DNA from: Leptospira dzoumogneensis
GTDB lineage: Bacteria > Spirochaetota > Leptospiria > Leptospirales > Leptospiraceae
Assembly (NCBI RefSeq): GCF_004770895.1
Contig: NZ_RQHS01000010.1
Location: 1-64,000 of the forward strand
Direction of reading: 5' to 3'
DNA length: 64,000 nt
Shown here: piece after piece, positions 9,470 through 18,296 of the stretch
Position numbering within the stretch: the first letter of the stretch is position 1
How the letters are laid out: every line of letters begins with the position of its first letter
Made by a program: the position numbers and the translations under genes
The notes under the pieces: generated by a model
Told to the model about the DNA's origin: nothing
Database searches by the model: none
Seen by the model: the letters and a program-made list of their open reading frames with translations, nothing else

Positions 9470-9961
9470 TTACTTTCCCTTCTTGAATAGTTCCTTCCAG
9501 TAGAGAATCTCTCCCGGAGAAAGTTTTGCGCCCGAGTCCTTTTCTTCCCGAGTCGGTTTTTCCGCTAAGGCGCTTTCTATTTTTTTTACGAACTCTTCGG
9601 ATAGTATAGGTTTTGTTCCTAGTCTTTTTGCAAAAGCCAAAATTTCCTGATCGGAAGTCACAACGAATAGGTCCGCAGGTCTCGGAGCAAATTTGATATA
9701 TTCCTTGATCAAATCGTCCGCTTTTCTGTCCTGACTGAAATAAACGCGTATTTTACCGTATGAATCTTCTTTGGTTTCGTTCCCTTTTTCTTTTTTACCA
9801 TCGAAGAAAACATGGACCTTAGAACTTTTCAGTTTAGCAGAATAGGATTCCAAAATTCTCAAGAGGCCTACTCTGGCATCCCTCAAACGATTGGAATACA
9901 TATACTCTTCCAATTCAGGAATTTTGTAAATCAGGTTGAAACCGTCTACGACTAAATGCAT
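9470..9961 (-). CDS. NYN-domain RNA-binding/nuclease-like protein (YacP-like)
   Basis: A 163-residue protein. The ATG at 9961 is chosen because the family begins exactly there with VVDGFNLIY; an open frame continues 34 codons further but without family-like sequence and into the divergent gene. The acidic residues of a PIN/NYN active site are visible (D6 of VDGFN, the FDG strand, RKADD and VTSDQE). The related B. subtilis YacP/Rae1 is a ribosome-associated endoribonuclease; activity here is inferred. First gene of the operon with the MBOAT and DUF1574 genes. Confidence 0.8.
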   Translation of the reverse strand: MHLVVDGFNLIYKIPELEEYMYSNRLRDARVGLLRILESYSAKLKSSKVHVFFDGKKEKGNETKEDSYGKIRVYFSQDRKADDLIKEYIKFAPRPADLFVVTSDQEILAFAKRLGTKPILSEEFVKKIESALAEKPTREEKDSGAKLSPGEILYWKELFKKGK

Positions 9962-10035
9962 CCCTTTAAAACTAGTGACCAGAATGTATGTTTTGGAAAA
10001 ACTTGTAAACACCGAACCGAATCGGACAATGGCAC

Positions 10036-10884
10036 ATGGTGGAAGCAAATTCCCAACCGGCAAAATCCTCTAAAATCCGGAACTTCATACGAACTGTAAA
10101 ATATTGGAGAAGTGTTTTACCGGGTAGTGCAAGAGATTATTTTCTTTTAAGCTTAGCTGCAATCGACGTATTCTTCCTGCTATTCGTAAACTCCTATAAA
10201 GAATTCATCCACAAAGATATTCCAGCCTACGTTCTTGCGTTCGATCTATTCGTTATATTTTTATGGGGAATAGAAGTTTGGATCAAAGTCCGGCAAAAAA
10301 AAGACATTAAAAAATACCTGAGGACCAACTGGTACGAACTAATCGGTATCGTTCCTCTTTATTTTCTACGACCATTCTTACTTTTAAGAGGGGTCAAACT
10401 TGCAATTGCATTTTATAGGTTCGGTACTTCCGGACAGAATGTAAGCGAGGTTCTCACTCGAGAGATCACTTTCAGATTCAGGGATGTGATCGTAGACACG
10501 ATCGCGGATGCGGTATTTTTACATTCTTTGGAAAGAGTTGAAGAAGTGATGCTTCGATTAGATTATAGCCAGCTTGCAAAAGAGGCAATTTCCAAACATA
10601 ATGATCAGCTCAATTCCAAGGTAAACGAATCTCTCCAATCCAAGTTTTTATTAGAAGAATTATCCAAAATACCTTTCATGTCGCAGATCTCCCATAAATT
10701 AGGAGAAGATATAGGAAGAATGATCGCAGAAGTTTTGGAAACGGAAGTGATCGGCGATATCATGAAAGATATCACCGCAAACATCCTGAAAGAGATGGCG
10801 GAACACGTGAAAAAACTTCCTTTAGAAAGGATCACTGAACCGAAAGAGGAAATATCTTCTCCCCCTTCGATCCCAGAAACTTAA
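10036..10884 (+). CDS. Membrane protein with voltage-sensor-like domain, no pore
   Basis: A 282-residue protein. Residues about 35-135 form three or four membrane spans; the part FLWGIEVWIKV...KKYLRTNWYELIGIVPL followed by a span with spaced arginines (FLRPFLLLRG) resembles S2-S4 of voltage-gated ion channels. There is no recognisable pore loop or filter after it. Residues 140-282 are soluble and predicted helical, rich in charged residues, and may make an oligomer. It could be a voltage-sensor-only protein or an ion-transport family relative. The start is divergent from the NYN-domain gene, 74 bases away. Confidence 0.5.
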   Translation: MVEANSQPAKSSKIRNFIRTVKYWRSVLPGSARDYFLLSLAAIDVFFLLFVNSYKEFIHKDIPAYVLAFDLFVIFLWGIEVWIKVRQKKDIKKYLRTNWYELIGIVPLYFLRPFLLLRGVKLAIAFYRFGTSGQNVSEVLTREITFRFRDVIVDTIADAVFLHSLERVEEVMLRLDYSQLAKEAISKHNDQLNSKVNESLQSKFLLEELSKIPFMSQISHKLGEDIGRMIAEVLETEVIGDIMKDITANILKEMAEHVKKLPLERITEPKEEISSPPSIPET

Positions 10885-10888
10885 TATT

Positions 10889-11350
10889 TTAAGCGGCTCC
10901 GCCAGGAAGTCTTAGGATCAACACTTGGGTTGTTGATTTAGCTAGAAGTTTACCTTCTTCATCGAAAGCTTCTCCTTCTAGATAAATATGTTGGTTACCT
11001 CTTGCTACTACCTTTGCTTGTACGGTGATCCTTTGGTTCTCCTTTACCATTCGAATATAACTAACGCTTAATTCTAAAGTAGTGGTAGGTTTACCTGCAG
11101 CCAAATAACATAATGGACCGAAAGTATTATCGAAAGCAGCCGCCAAAAATCCACCTTGGAAAACTCCCATCGGATTGGAGAATCTAGGCTCCACATAAAA
11201 ACTGCAGACCATCTCCTTCTTCCTTACATAAGAAACAAACTCTCCGGACAGTTCCTTGAAAGCAGGAGGAGGAACCTTCAAGCCTGGTGCGGCCTTAGAA
11301 AACTTCTCCCATTCTTTCTGCATATCTTCTAAATCTTTTTGATTCGCCAA
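10889..11350 (-). CDS. PaaI-family hotdog thioesterase
   Basis: A 153-residue hotdog-fold protein with the central MGVFQGGFLAAAFDN helix region (the GG and D of the PaaI/YbgC-like active site) and the following TTLELSVSYIRMV strand. Such enzymes hydrolyse acyl-CoA thioesters; the acyl group is not predictable. The start is a TTG with AGGAG seven bases upstream, which decides it over later codons. It lies convergent with the voltage-sensor-like gene and divergent from the patatin gene, both of which fit a lipid-related neighbourhood only for the latter. Confidence 0.85.
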   Translation of the reverse strand: MANQKDLEDMQKEWEKFSKAAPGLKVPPPAFKELSGEFVSYVRKKEMVCSFYVEPRFSNPMGVFQGGFLAAAFDNTFGPLCYLAAGKPTTTLELSVSYIRMVKENQRITVQAKVVARGNQHIYLEGEAFDEEGKLLAKSTTQVLILRLPGGAA

Positions 11351-11447
11351 GGTGGATCTCCTAGTCTATATTCCGATCTTGTAAAGAAATTGGATTCGGG
11401 CAAATTAAAATTGCCATGATTTGGTGACACAACCATTATGTAGGAAA

Positions 11448-12455
11448 ATGAACCCGCTCTTTTCTCTAGAAAGTAAATTAAAAAACGGTCTCCGGACCGC
11501 ATGGCAAGAACTAGGGATCAAAAAGGAGATCGCTCTTGCAATCGCCGGCGGCGGGATCAAAGCATTTTACGGACTGGGTTTTGCATATACACTAAGGACT
11601 TGGGGCCTGAAAATTAAAGAAGTTTCCGGAGTAAGTGCGGGAGCCGCTATGGCAATCAGCACCTTATCGGAAACGGAAGAAGAAAGTTCTAATTATTTCC
11701 AAGAACTGACCAAACGAAATCCTAAAAACTTTTATTGGAATAGACTTCTTAGGATCAGCGCTCCTTTTCCCCATCATGGGATCGCGAGAAGGACCGTAGA
11801 ATACTGTCTCCGATTTTCTAAACTTATCTCTAAGTCCGCAAAGATCAGGATCCATACGGTAGAGATCCCGAATGAAAGTTTGGACAAAAACAAAAAGGGC
11901 CAGCCGATCCAAAGGATACTTTTTGCTAAGGCAGCTTCTATCATACGCGCTTATTTTAAGGATGAAACTTTAAGAAGAAAGGGAGAACAACCTTTTGCAG
12001 TATTACAAAAAATGAAAGATTGGGGATGGAGAGAAAAAGTTTTTACGGAGAAGGACCTAACGGATCCTGAAACGATCACCCAGATCGTAATGAACTCTTG
12101 CTCTGCATTCCCGGTTTTGCCTCTCCAAAGTTTTAACGGAAATTATTACTTGGACGGGGGCTTAACGAATAATCTTCTTCTTGAGAACTTCTCCTCCGAC
12201 CTGCCTAAGATTGGAGTATTCTACGAACCCACTACCTTAGTGGGAAAATCTACCTCGGTCCTATCGGATACTCTGCTTGTTTCTCCGGAAGGACCATTTA
12301 TTGAGCAGGGGTTTGACTATACCAATCCGAACCTTGTCAGGCATGCATTCGAGACGGGACGTAAGGATGCGGAAGAACAAAAGGAAAGGATCTTAAGTCA
12401 TCTGGATCCAAACTGGAAAAAACACTTGCATTCTTTTTTCGAACAAATAAAATAA
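11448..12455 (+). CDS. Patatin-like phospholipase
   Basis: A 335-residue protein when started at the ATG at 11448, which has AGGA just upstream; an in-frame TTG at 11421 would add nine residues. The oxyanion motif GGGIKAFYGLG, the nucleophile elbow GVSAG and the catalytic DGG (YLDGGLTNN) are all present and in the right order, so an active Ser-Asp dyad lipid acyl hydrolase is expected. No signal peptide is visible, so it is probably cytoplasmic or membrane-associated. It is followed by a TetR-type regulator 103 bases downstream. Confidence 0.9.
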   Translation: MNPLFSLESKLKNGLRTAWQELGIKKEIALAIAGGGIKAFYGLGFAYTLRTWGLKIKEVSGVSAGAAMAISTLSETEEESSNYFQELTKRNPKNFYWNRLLRISAPFPHHGIARRTVEYCLRFSKLISKSAKIRIHTVEIPNESLDKNKKGQPIQRILFAKAASIIRAYFKDETLRRKGEQPFAVLQKMKDWGWREKVFTEKDLTDPETITQIVMNSCSAFPVLPLQSFNGNYYLDGGLTNNLLLENFSSDLPKIGVFYEPTTLVGKSTSVLSDTLLVSPEGPFIEQGFDYTNPNLVRHAFETGRKDAEEQKERILSHLDPNWKKHLHSFFEQIK

Positions 12456-12478
12456 TTAACTTGCTCCTCAAATATGAG

Positions 12479-12491
12479 GGGGATGATCCCC
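12479..12491. promoter_or_regulatory. Palindrome GGGGATGATCCCC upstream of TetR gene
   Basis: A 13-base perfect palindrome with one central base, 68 bases before the TetR-family start codon. Its position fits an operator for autoregulation, but a second overlapping hairpin (CCTC...GAGG) makes a role in terminating the patatin transcript equally possible. Confidence 0.3.
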
Positions 12492-12558
12492 TTCTCCCTC
12501 AAAGGAGCCTTAGAACGAGCGAAAACGGTAAATAGAAAAAACTTTCAGGACCCAAGAA

Positions 12559-13137
12559 ATGCCCAAAATCGTAAACCACGAAAAATATAAAGCCGAGATC
12601 CTCTCCAAGTGTGTGGATATTTTGGCGAGGCGAGGGTATTCGGCTGTTTCCATGAGAGAAATCGCCACCGAATTGGATGTATCCACCGGAACTCTTTACC
12701 ACTACTTCTCCACTAAAGAAGATATATTTAAAGAACTCGTAAAGTTCGTACTCAATAAAGACATCGAAGAGTTACAGGTCTACTCAAAGGGAGAAGACAA
12801 CCAAACCATCGAAAAAAGAGTAGAAGCACTCTTCACAATGGTAAAGGACAGAGAGACCTATTTCCAAAATTTACTCTATATCATCTGCGACGTTTCTAGA
12901 TTAAAAAATCATGAAGAAGAGAAACAACTGATCGCAGAAGCGATGAAAGAATACGTAACGATCATCACAAAACATTTAGGGATCACTAACCCGAATCTGA
13001 ACAGACTTTTGATCAGTATTATTTTAGGAACAGTCGGCCAAAGGATCGTAGACCAAGAATCCATCAAACTGGATGAGGTTGCAGAAGTTGTGAAAGATTT
13101 TATGGGAGTGGTTTTAGCAAATACCTTCACTTTCTGA
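12559..13137 (+). CDS. TetR/AcrR-family transcriptional regulator
   Basis: A 192-residue regulator. The N-terminal helix-turn-helix is clear at about residues 20-60 (GYSAVSMREIATELDVSTG followed by LYHYFSTKEDIF). The C-terminal ligand domain has no recognisable specificity. An AGGA lies at a suitable distance before the ATG. The neighbours, patatin upstream and a convergent acyl-CoA synthetase downstream, make a fatty-acid or lipid ligand plausible, as in FadR-type TetR proteins, but this is only inference. Confidence 0.9.
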   Translation: MPKIVNHEKYKAEILSKCVDILARRGYSAVSMREIATELDVSTGTLYHYFSTKEDIFKELVKFVLNKDIEELQVYSKGEDNQTIEKRVEALFTMVKDRETYFQNLLYIICDVSRLKNHEEEKQLIAEAMKEYVTIITKHLGITNPNLNRLLISIILGTVGQRIVDQESIKLDEVAEVVKDFMGVVLANTFTF

Positions 13138-13195
13138 AGTTTTCGGAGCGCAGGGTAATTCTAAAAGTTTCTCTCTTATAGATAACTCTCCGGTT

Positions 13196-13343
13196 TGTTG
13201 GAATTCCAACAAGAAGCTGTGTGCGAAAAATTCATTGTGTAGATTGGAATTGTGTGATATAGGGACGGGGCGCTCCCACGAGCCACTCCCCTCCACCCAA
13301 AGCTAGGGTGGGGGCGGCACTTGCACACGTTGGAGTTCCAACA
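13196..13343. repeat. Pair of dispersed palindromes flanking a GC-rich hairpin block
   Basis: Between two convergent genes lie a perfect 16-base palindrome TGTTGGAATTCCAACA (13196-13211) and a close copy, CGTTGGAGTTCCAACA (13328-13343). The 115 bases between them include a GC-rich block (about 13262-13320) able to fold as CCCCTCCACCC against GGGTGGGGG. The block stands out from the AT-richer surroundings and no gene is visible in it. Confidence 0.6.
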
Positions 13344-13355
13344 GTCGGAATATTC

Positions 13356-15269
13356 TTATCTCAAAACTTCTTCTTTTTTGCCTGAATAAATATCTTTGAT
13401 CAGTCCTGAATATTTATCAGTTACTACATGTCGTTTTACGGAAAGTTTTGCCGTAAGTTCATCTCCGGTCTCGAAAGGTTTTGGCAATAATCTAAAGTCC
13501 ACTACCCTTTCGAATGATTTGAATCCGTTCGTTGCGGAGATTGCATTTTTGATCACCGCTTGGATCTTCACCGCACATTTCGCTTCTTCTTCCGCGGAAA
13601 TGAAACCGACTCCCGCTTTGTAGTCCGGGAAAAATTCAGGATTTGGAACGATCAGAGCAGAAAGGTATTTTTGGTCCTGGCCGATCACCATACATTGTAG
13701 TATGAATTCCGATTGGCTTAAAATATTTTCTATCGGGACAGGCTCCACATTCTCCCCGCCTAATAGAACGATTGTTTCTTTTGTTCTACCTACAATTTTC
13801 AGACAATTATTGTAAGTCATCATTCCTAGGTCTCCGGTATTGAACCATCCACCGTTCATCACTTTACGAGTATTCTCCTCGTCATGATAATATCCGGACA
13901 TGACCTGATCCCCTTTTACATGGATCTCACCTTTGATTGCGTAACCTTTCGGCCCGCCTTCTTCAGTAGTCCAAAGAATTTTAGAAGTATTCGGATCCAC
14001 AACTCTAAGAGAAGTTCCCTTATACAAAGGACCTACAGTTCCCATCACTGCTTCATCTAAAATACGAACGGAGATCACTGGAGAAGTTTCCGTCAGACCG
14101 TATCCTTCCAAAACTTGGATGCCTATCGCATTAAAAAATTTATCCACATGAATAGGAAGAGCCCCTCCTCCGGAAACGGTTCCCTTCAATTTCCCGCCGG
14201 TAGCCTGACGGATCTTTTTCAGAACGATCAGATCCAAAAGACTGGCTGGAAGAATATTCAAAATATATTGAATTACTTTGAAAATTCCTACGAATAAGGA
14301 AACGATAGAACTTCTTCCATTCAGATCCAATTCCCTAAAACCCAACCAACGTTTTGCAGACTGAATATTCGAAGAGAAGAAAAGCGCCGCATGAAATAAA
14401 CTTTGTTTTACACCGGAAGACTTGGCAACAGTCGCATAAATCCCTTGGTATACGCTTTCCCAAAGCCTAGGTGCAGAAGCCATGAATGTAGGTTTCACTT
14501 TTTTTAGATCTTCTTTCAAAGTTCTAACGGAAGAATAATACGTACCCGCTCCGAAATGGATACATACCATCTCGAACATTCTCTCGAAACTATGCCATAC
14601 TGGAAGAATGGAAAGTATCCTTTCTCCCGCCTCAAGTTTGATCGGGATACGGTTGATCTGTGACATTATATTCTTATGAGTTAAAGGAACACCTTTAGGA
14701 CGACCGGTTGTTCCAGCGGTATAGATCAGAGTGAAAAGATCCTCCTCTTGGATTTGGGAAATTCTTTTCTCTATCTCACGGTTGCCCTTTTCTCTCAGTT
14801 CTTTTCCTCTTTGGACCAGGTCCCAGAATCGTAACTCTTTTCCGGTTCCTTTGGCATTCTTATCTATTAGAATAATTGTATGTATATTCTGGAGAGAGCT
14901 TTGGTTTTGGTAGAGTTTCTTTAATACTGAATCATTCTCCGCAAATACGATCGTAGCTCCGCTATGAGGAAGAATATGGTTTAGATCAGAATCGGTCACA
15001 TCCGTTCCTCTTGGAACATCGGCCCCGCCCGCCATTATGATCGCGTAGTCGGTGACGATCCATTCTAAACGGTTATCTGCAAGAACTGCTGCATGTCCCT
15101 TATAAGGAAATTCCAATTCTATAAGTGCGGTCCCTAGCTGTGATCCTAACTCGTACAATTCGGAATAGCTCACCGAATCGAATTCTCCCGAAGAATTTTT
15201 AGTTAAAAACGCAGGTCTTTCCCCATATTTATTTTTGGACGATTGATATAAATCGGCAAGAGTTTTCAT
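13356..15269 (-). CDS. Long-chain fatty-acid--CoA ligase (AMP-forming)
   Basis: A 637-residue AMP-binding enzyme. The phosphate-binding loop YTAGTTGRPKG is near residue 185, followed by GYGLTETSP, GWFNTGDLG and a C-terminal [17 protein letters not shown] segment with the expected adenylate-binding residues. It activates fatty acids to acyl-CoA, feeding beta-oxidation and lipid synthesis; leptospires are known to depend on fatty acids as carbon source. A strong AGGAGG site precedes the ATG. A longer paralogue of the same type sits at 52857-54899. Possible control by the convergent TetR gene is inference. Confidence 0.92.
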   Translation of the reverse strand: MKTLADLYQSSKNKYGERPAFLTKNSSGEFDSVSYSELYELGSQLGTALIELEFPYKGHAAVLADNRLEWIVTDYAIIMAGGADVPRGTDVTDSDLNHILPHSGATIVFAENDSVLKKLYQNQSSLQNIHTIILIDKNAKGTGKELRFWDLVQRGKELREKGNREIEKRISQIQEEDLFTLIYTAGTTGRPKGVPLTHKNIMSQINRIPIKLEAGERILSILPVWHSFERMFEMVCIHFGAGTYYSSVRTLKEDLKKVKPTFMASAPRLWESVYQGIYATVAKSSGVKQSLFHAALFFSSNIQSAKRWLGFRELDLNGRSSIVSLFVGIFKVIQYILNILPASLLDLIVLKKIRQATGGKLKGTVSGGGALPIHVDKFFNAIGIQVLEGYGLTETSPVISVRILDEAVMGTVGPLYKGTSLRVVDPNTSKILWTTEEGGPKGYAIKGEIHVKGDQVMSGYYHDEENTRKVMNGGWFNTGDLGMMTYNNCLKIVGRTKETIVLLGGENVEPVPIENILSQSEFILQCMVIGQDQKYLSALIVPNPEFFPDYKAGVGFISAEEEAKCAVKIQAVIKNAISATNGFKSFERVVDFRLLPKPFETGDELTAKLSVKRHVVTDKYSGLIKDIYSGKKEEVLR

Positions 15270-15349
15270 GCCACCTCCTAGGATGGAGGAAAGTATAGGG
15301 CCCTTAGGAATGTTTGTCGTCCTGGCGTATAACTCAGGACGTGCGGATT

Positions 15350-16462
15350 TTAAAATTTTAACGAAGCCTTATATAAAACCGCGGTTTTTCTGAATTCACT
15401 GGGTGTAGAATCCGCAAATTTTTTAAATGCTTCATTGAATGCGGATTTAGAATTGAATCCGACCGATTCCGAGATCGCTAAAATGGAACGATCCGGATCT
15501 TCCAATAGAAGAACCTTAGCTTCTTCTATCCGCCATGAATTGATATAATCCGAAAACTTCATGGACAGACGTTGGTTTAAAAATTCGGAAAGTTGGTGGT
15601 TGGTCAGCTCCAACTCTTCTGCAAGCTGAGAAAGTGTGAGATCTTCGTCTGCGTAAGCCTTCTCCCTTTTCATTAGTGCTTCTAAACGATCTTTGATCTT
15701 GGATTCATCCATTCCTTTCAGTCTGGATTTTTTATAACGGACTTCTCTTAAACTTTTTCCTACGAAACCAAGCCAATTCGGTTCTCTTTGAGAAAGTAAA
15801 AATCCGATCACTAACAAAACCGGAAGACTGAATATACTTTCTTTTACGAATTCTATTCTTCTTAAAATGGAACCTGTGAGTCCCCAGAAGATCACAAAAC
15901 AAACTAAGCATATGAAGATCAGGAACATTTTTCTGGCTCTTTCTTCATTCTCATCTTGTTCTGAACGAAATAAGTAACTTTTGTACATCCAAAGCAAAGG
16001 TAGAAAATAAGAAAGGATCGAAATTTTGGGAGTGATCTGTAAGAAAGCGAGTATACTGGAATACGATCTTGCCTGGGCGATCTCTTGTAATGTGCGAAGT
16101 CTAAATTCTTCTCCGCCCAACCAAAAAGGTAAGAGTAAAATTACGGAGAATAGAATTGGCAGAAAATGAAGAAGTATCTCTTTTTTAGAAAGTTCTAGAC
16201 CGAGTAAGGTGATCTGAAAGTGGATATAAAGAAGAGGAGCAATTCCGAGTGCAAAAGGAATATGGATCGCATATAAGATAGGATATGTTTTGACTAGTCC
16301 GGAAAGGAATGTTGCAGCTCCCACAAGCCAGAAAGAGGAACAAAACATGATTAGGGAGGCTCTGGTCCTTTCTCCCAAAGAAGCGGGAGAAAGTAAGATC
16401 CCCAATGACCAGATCCAGCCGAACGCGATCCCAAAAACCAAATAAGCAGTTTCTAAATCCAT
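15350..16462 (-). CDS. AraC-family regulator with N-terminal membrane domain
   Basis: A 370-residue protein. About seven hydrophobic spans occupy residues 1-230. The C-terminal 100 residues are an AraC-type double helix-turn-helix (LTLSQLAEELELTNHQLSEF, then ILAISESVGFNSKSAFNEAF). This architecture, a membrane sensor fused to AraC DNA-binding domain, is frequent in leptospires and other spirochaetes and Bacteroidetes. The signal is unknown. It lies 40 bases downstream of the glpD stop on the same strand, so it may be co-transcribed with glpD. Confidence 0.9.
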   Translation of the reverse strand: MDLETAYLVFGIAFGWIWSLGILLSPASLGERTRASLIMFCSSFWLVGAATFLSGLVKTYPILYAIHIPFALGIAPLLYIHFQITLLGLELSKKEILLHFLPILFSVILLLPFWLGGEEFRLRTLQEIAQARSYSSILAFLQITPKISILSYFLPLLWMYKSYLFRSEQDENEERARKMFLIFICLVCFVIFWGLTGSILRRIEFVKESIFSLPVLLVIGFLLSQREPNWLGFVGKSLREVRYKKSRLKGMDESKIKDRLEALMKREKAYADEDLTLSQLAEELELTNHQLSEFLNQRLSMKFSDYINSWRIEEAKVLLLEDPDRSILAISESVGFNSKSAFNEAFKKFADSTPSEFRKTAVLYKASLKF

Positions 16463-16504
16463 GTAACCTACTAAAGAGATACCAGATAGAAACTAGATTA
16501 AAAG

Positions 16505-18139
16505 TCAAAAATGATAACGAGATAGTATCTCCGAGGTTTCCGTTTTTTTGCGAGCAGGGTTCCAGCCTAGGGTTTTTCCCAACTCCTCTACAATTCTATG
16601 TAGAGATTCTGAAGAAGGTGCGCCAGGCACTCCTACTCCGGATCTACGGAAGAAGAAGTCCGTTCCCTTTTCAATTTTCTCTTCGGAAGCAATATAACGG
16701 ATCTCTGCGGTATTGAATTCTTCCCCATTATTCAAAGTCACCGATTCGTCGTTTGATTTTTGGTATTTGAGCACTTCATAGGCTAAACTTCCGTATCGAG
16801 CACCCAAACTTTCTAGATATTCTCCGGAAAGTTTTGGATATTTTTTGGTAAGCCCTTTGACTAAAGAAGAATGATCCGAAAATTCTCCGGAAGAAAGCGG
16901 GATCTGATCCGTTTCGCAGGGCAAAAATTTTCCAGGAAGATATTCGCAGAGTTTGTCCGTGATCTTCTCCGCTAAATGTCTACTGGTCGTATATTTTCCA
17001 CCTAGAGCAGTATAAAATCCTGGAAGCCCTTTTTCCTTATGATCTAAAATTTCAGTTTTACGGGAAGCATTGTAAGTGTCCGATTTTTCACCCGGATCTT
17101 CTACAAGAGGTCTCATTCCGCCATAATAAAAATCCACATCCGATTCTGTTAGATCGGAATATCCGAATGTATAATTAATTTCTTCTAATAGACCTTGGAT
17201 ATCGGATTTGGTAACCTTAAATTTATCCGGAGAATCGGAGAATACGGTATCCGTAGTTCCTATGATCGTTTTGCCTCTCCAAGGTAGAACGAACATATGG
17301 GTCTTGTCCCTTTTTTTTAAGACGATTGCCTTGGAAACAGTCAATGCCCTGGTTACGATATGGATTCCTTTGGAACGGACTAGCACTTTGTCCATTCCGA
17401 CTCCCGCCAAAGATTCCACAAAATCAGCCCAAGGACCCGCGGCGTTCACTACAGTTTTCGCAAATATTGGATACGTTTTGCCGCTTCTTTTATCTTTTAA
17501 GATAGCCTGATACACTTTTCCCTGCTGAGAGATCGCAACAAGCTCGGTATAATTGAGAGCCGTCCCTCCTTTCTTTTCAGCGGAGAAGATGAACTCACAT
17601 GTATGTCTTTCCGGATTCGTGTTCTGGTAATCGTAATATAAAAATCCACCTTTGAGTCCGTTACGTGGAAGACTAGGCGCTTCCATCACTACTTCTTCCG
17701 GAGATAAAAATCTGTATTTAGGGATCCAGGAATCAGAACTGATATTTCTATTTCTATCGTACGAAAAATAATCGTACATTCTAAGACCGATATTCGTGAT
17801 CCACTTTTCAGGATTAGAATATACCGGAATAATAAAGCCTAATGTTTTGAGTGCGTGAGGGCTGATCTTTGCGAGGATCCTCCTTTCTCTTAATGATTCT
17901 CTCACGAGTCCAAACTCTGCATTTTTTAAATATCTTAAACCTCCGTGAATTAACTTGGAGGTAGCTTGAGTTGTACCGGAAGCAAAATCATTTTTCTCAA
18001 CCAAAACTGCCTTTAACCCGCGTAAGGTGGCATCCCACAAAGTAGTAGCACCTGTGATCCCTCCCCCTATCACTAAGGTATCGAAAACTTGAGAAGAAAT
18101 CTGAAAAGATTGCGTTTTAGGATCTTTCGGTTTAGCCAT
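16505..18139 (-). CDS. glpD: Glycerol-3-phosphate dehydrogenase (FAD, GlpD-type)
   Basis: A 544-residue flavoprotein when started at the ATG at 18139; a TTG at 18160 would add seven residues. The dinucleotide-binding VIGGGITGA motif is followed by the GlpD signature (NDFASGTTQATSKLIHGG) and the C-terminal DAO-C domain. It oxidises glycerol 3-phosphate to dihydroxyacetone phosphate and passes electrons to quinone. The product is also the precursor of the ether-lipid pathway represented by the enzyme at 20439. No glpK or glpF is adjacent. The divergent SpoIIE-type phosphatase gene starts about 157 bases away. Confidence 0.93.
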   Translation of the reverse strand: MAKPKDPKTQSFQISSQVFDTLVIGGGITGATTLWDATLRGLKAVLVEKNDFASGTTQATSKLIHGGLRYLKNAEFGLVRESLRERRILAKISPHALKTLGFIIPVYSNPEKWITNIGLRMYDYFSYDRNRNISSDSWIPKYRFLSPEEVVMEAPSLPRNGLKGGFLYYDYQNTNPERHTCEFIFSAEKKGGTALNYTELVAISQQGKVYQAILKDKRSGKTYPIFAKTVVNAAGPWADFVESLAGVGMDKVLVRSKGIHIVTRALTVSKAIVLKKRDKTHMFVLPWRGKTIIGTTDTVFSDSPDKFKVTKSDIQGLLEEINYTFGYSDLTESDVDFYYGGMRPLVEDPGEKSDTYNASRKTEILDHKEKGLPGFYTALGGKYTTSRHLAEKITDKLCEYLPGKFLPCETDQIPLSSGEFSDHSSLVKGLTKKYPKLSGEYLESLGARYGSLAYEVLKYQKSNDESVTLNNGEEFNTAEIRYIASEEKIEKGTDFFFRRSGVGVPGAPSSESLHRIVEELGKTLGWNPARKKTETSEILSRYHF

Positions 18140-18296
18140 AGATTCACAGTTTGGATTCAAGAACTCGGTCGGTCAAGACATTAGAAATTACACAAGTTCT
18201 TTACTCCAAATCAGTAGATGATAATTTTTGCTTAGACCCGGTTCTTATTTCCCACTTATTTTAGGGACCTGAACCGAACGGAGTTCGATTCAATAG

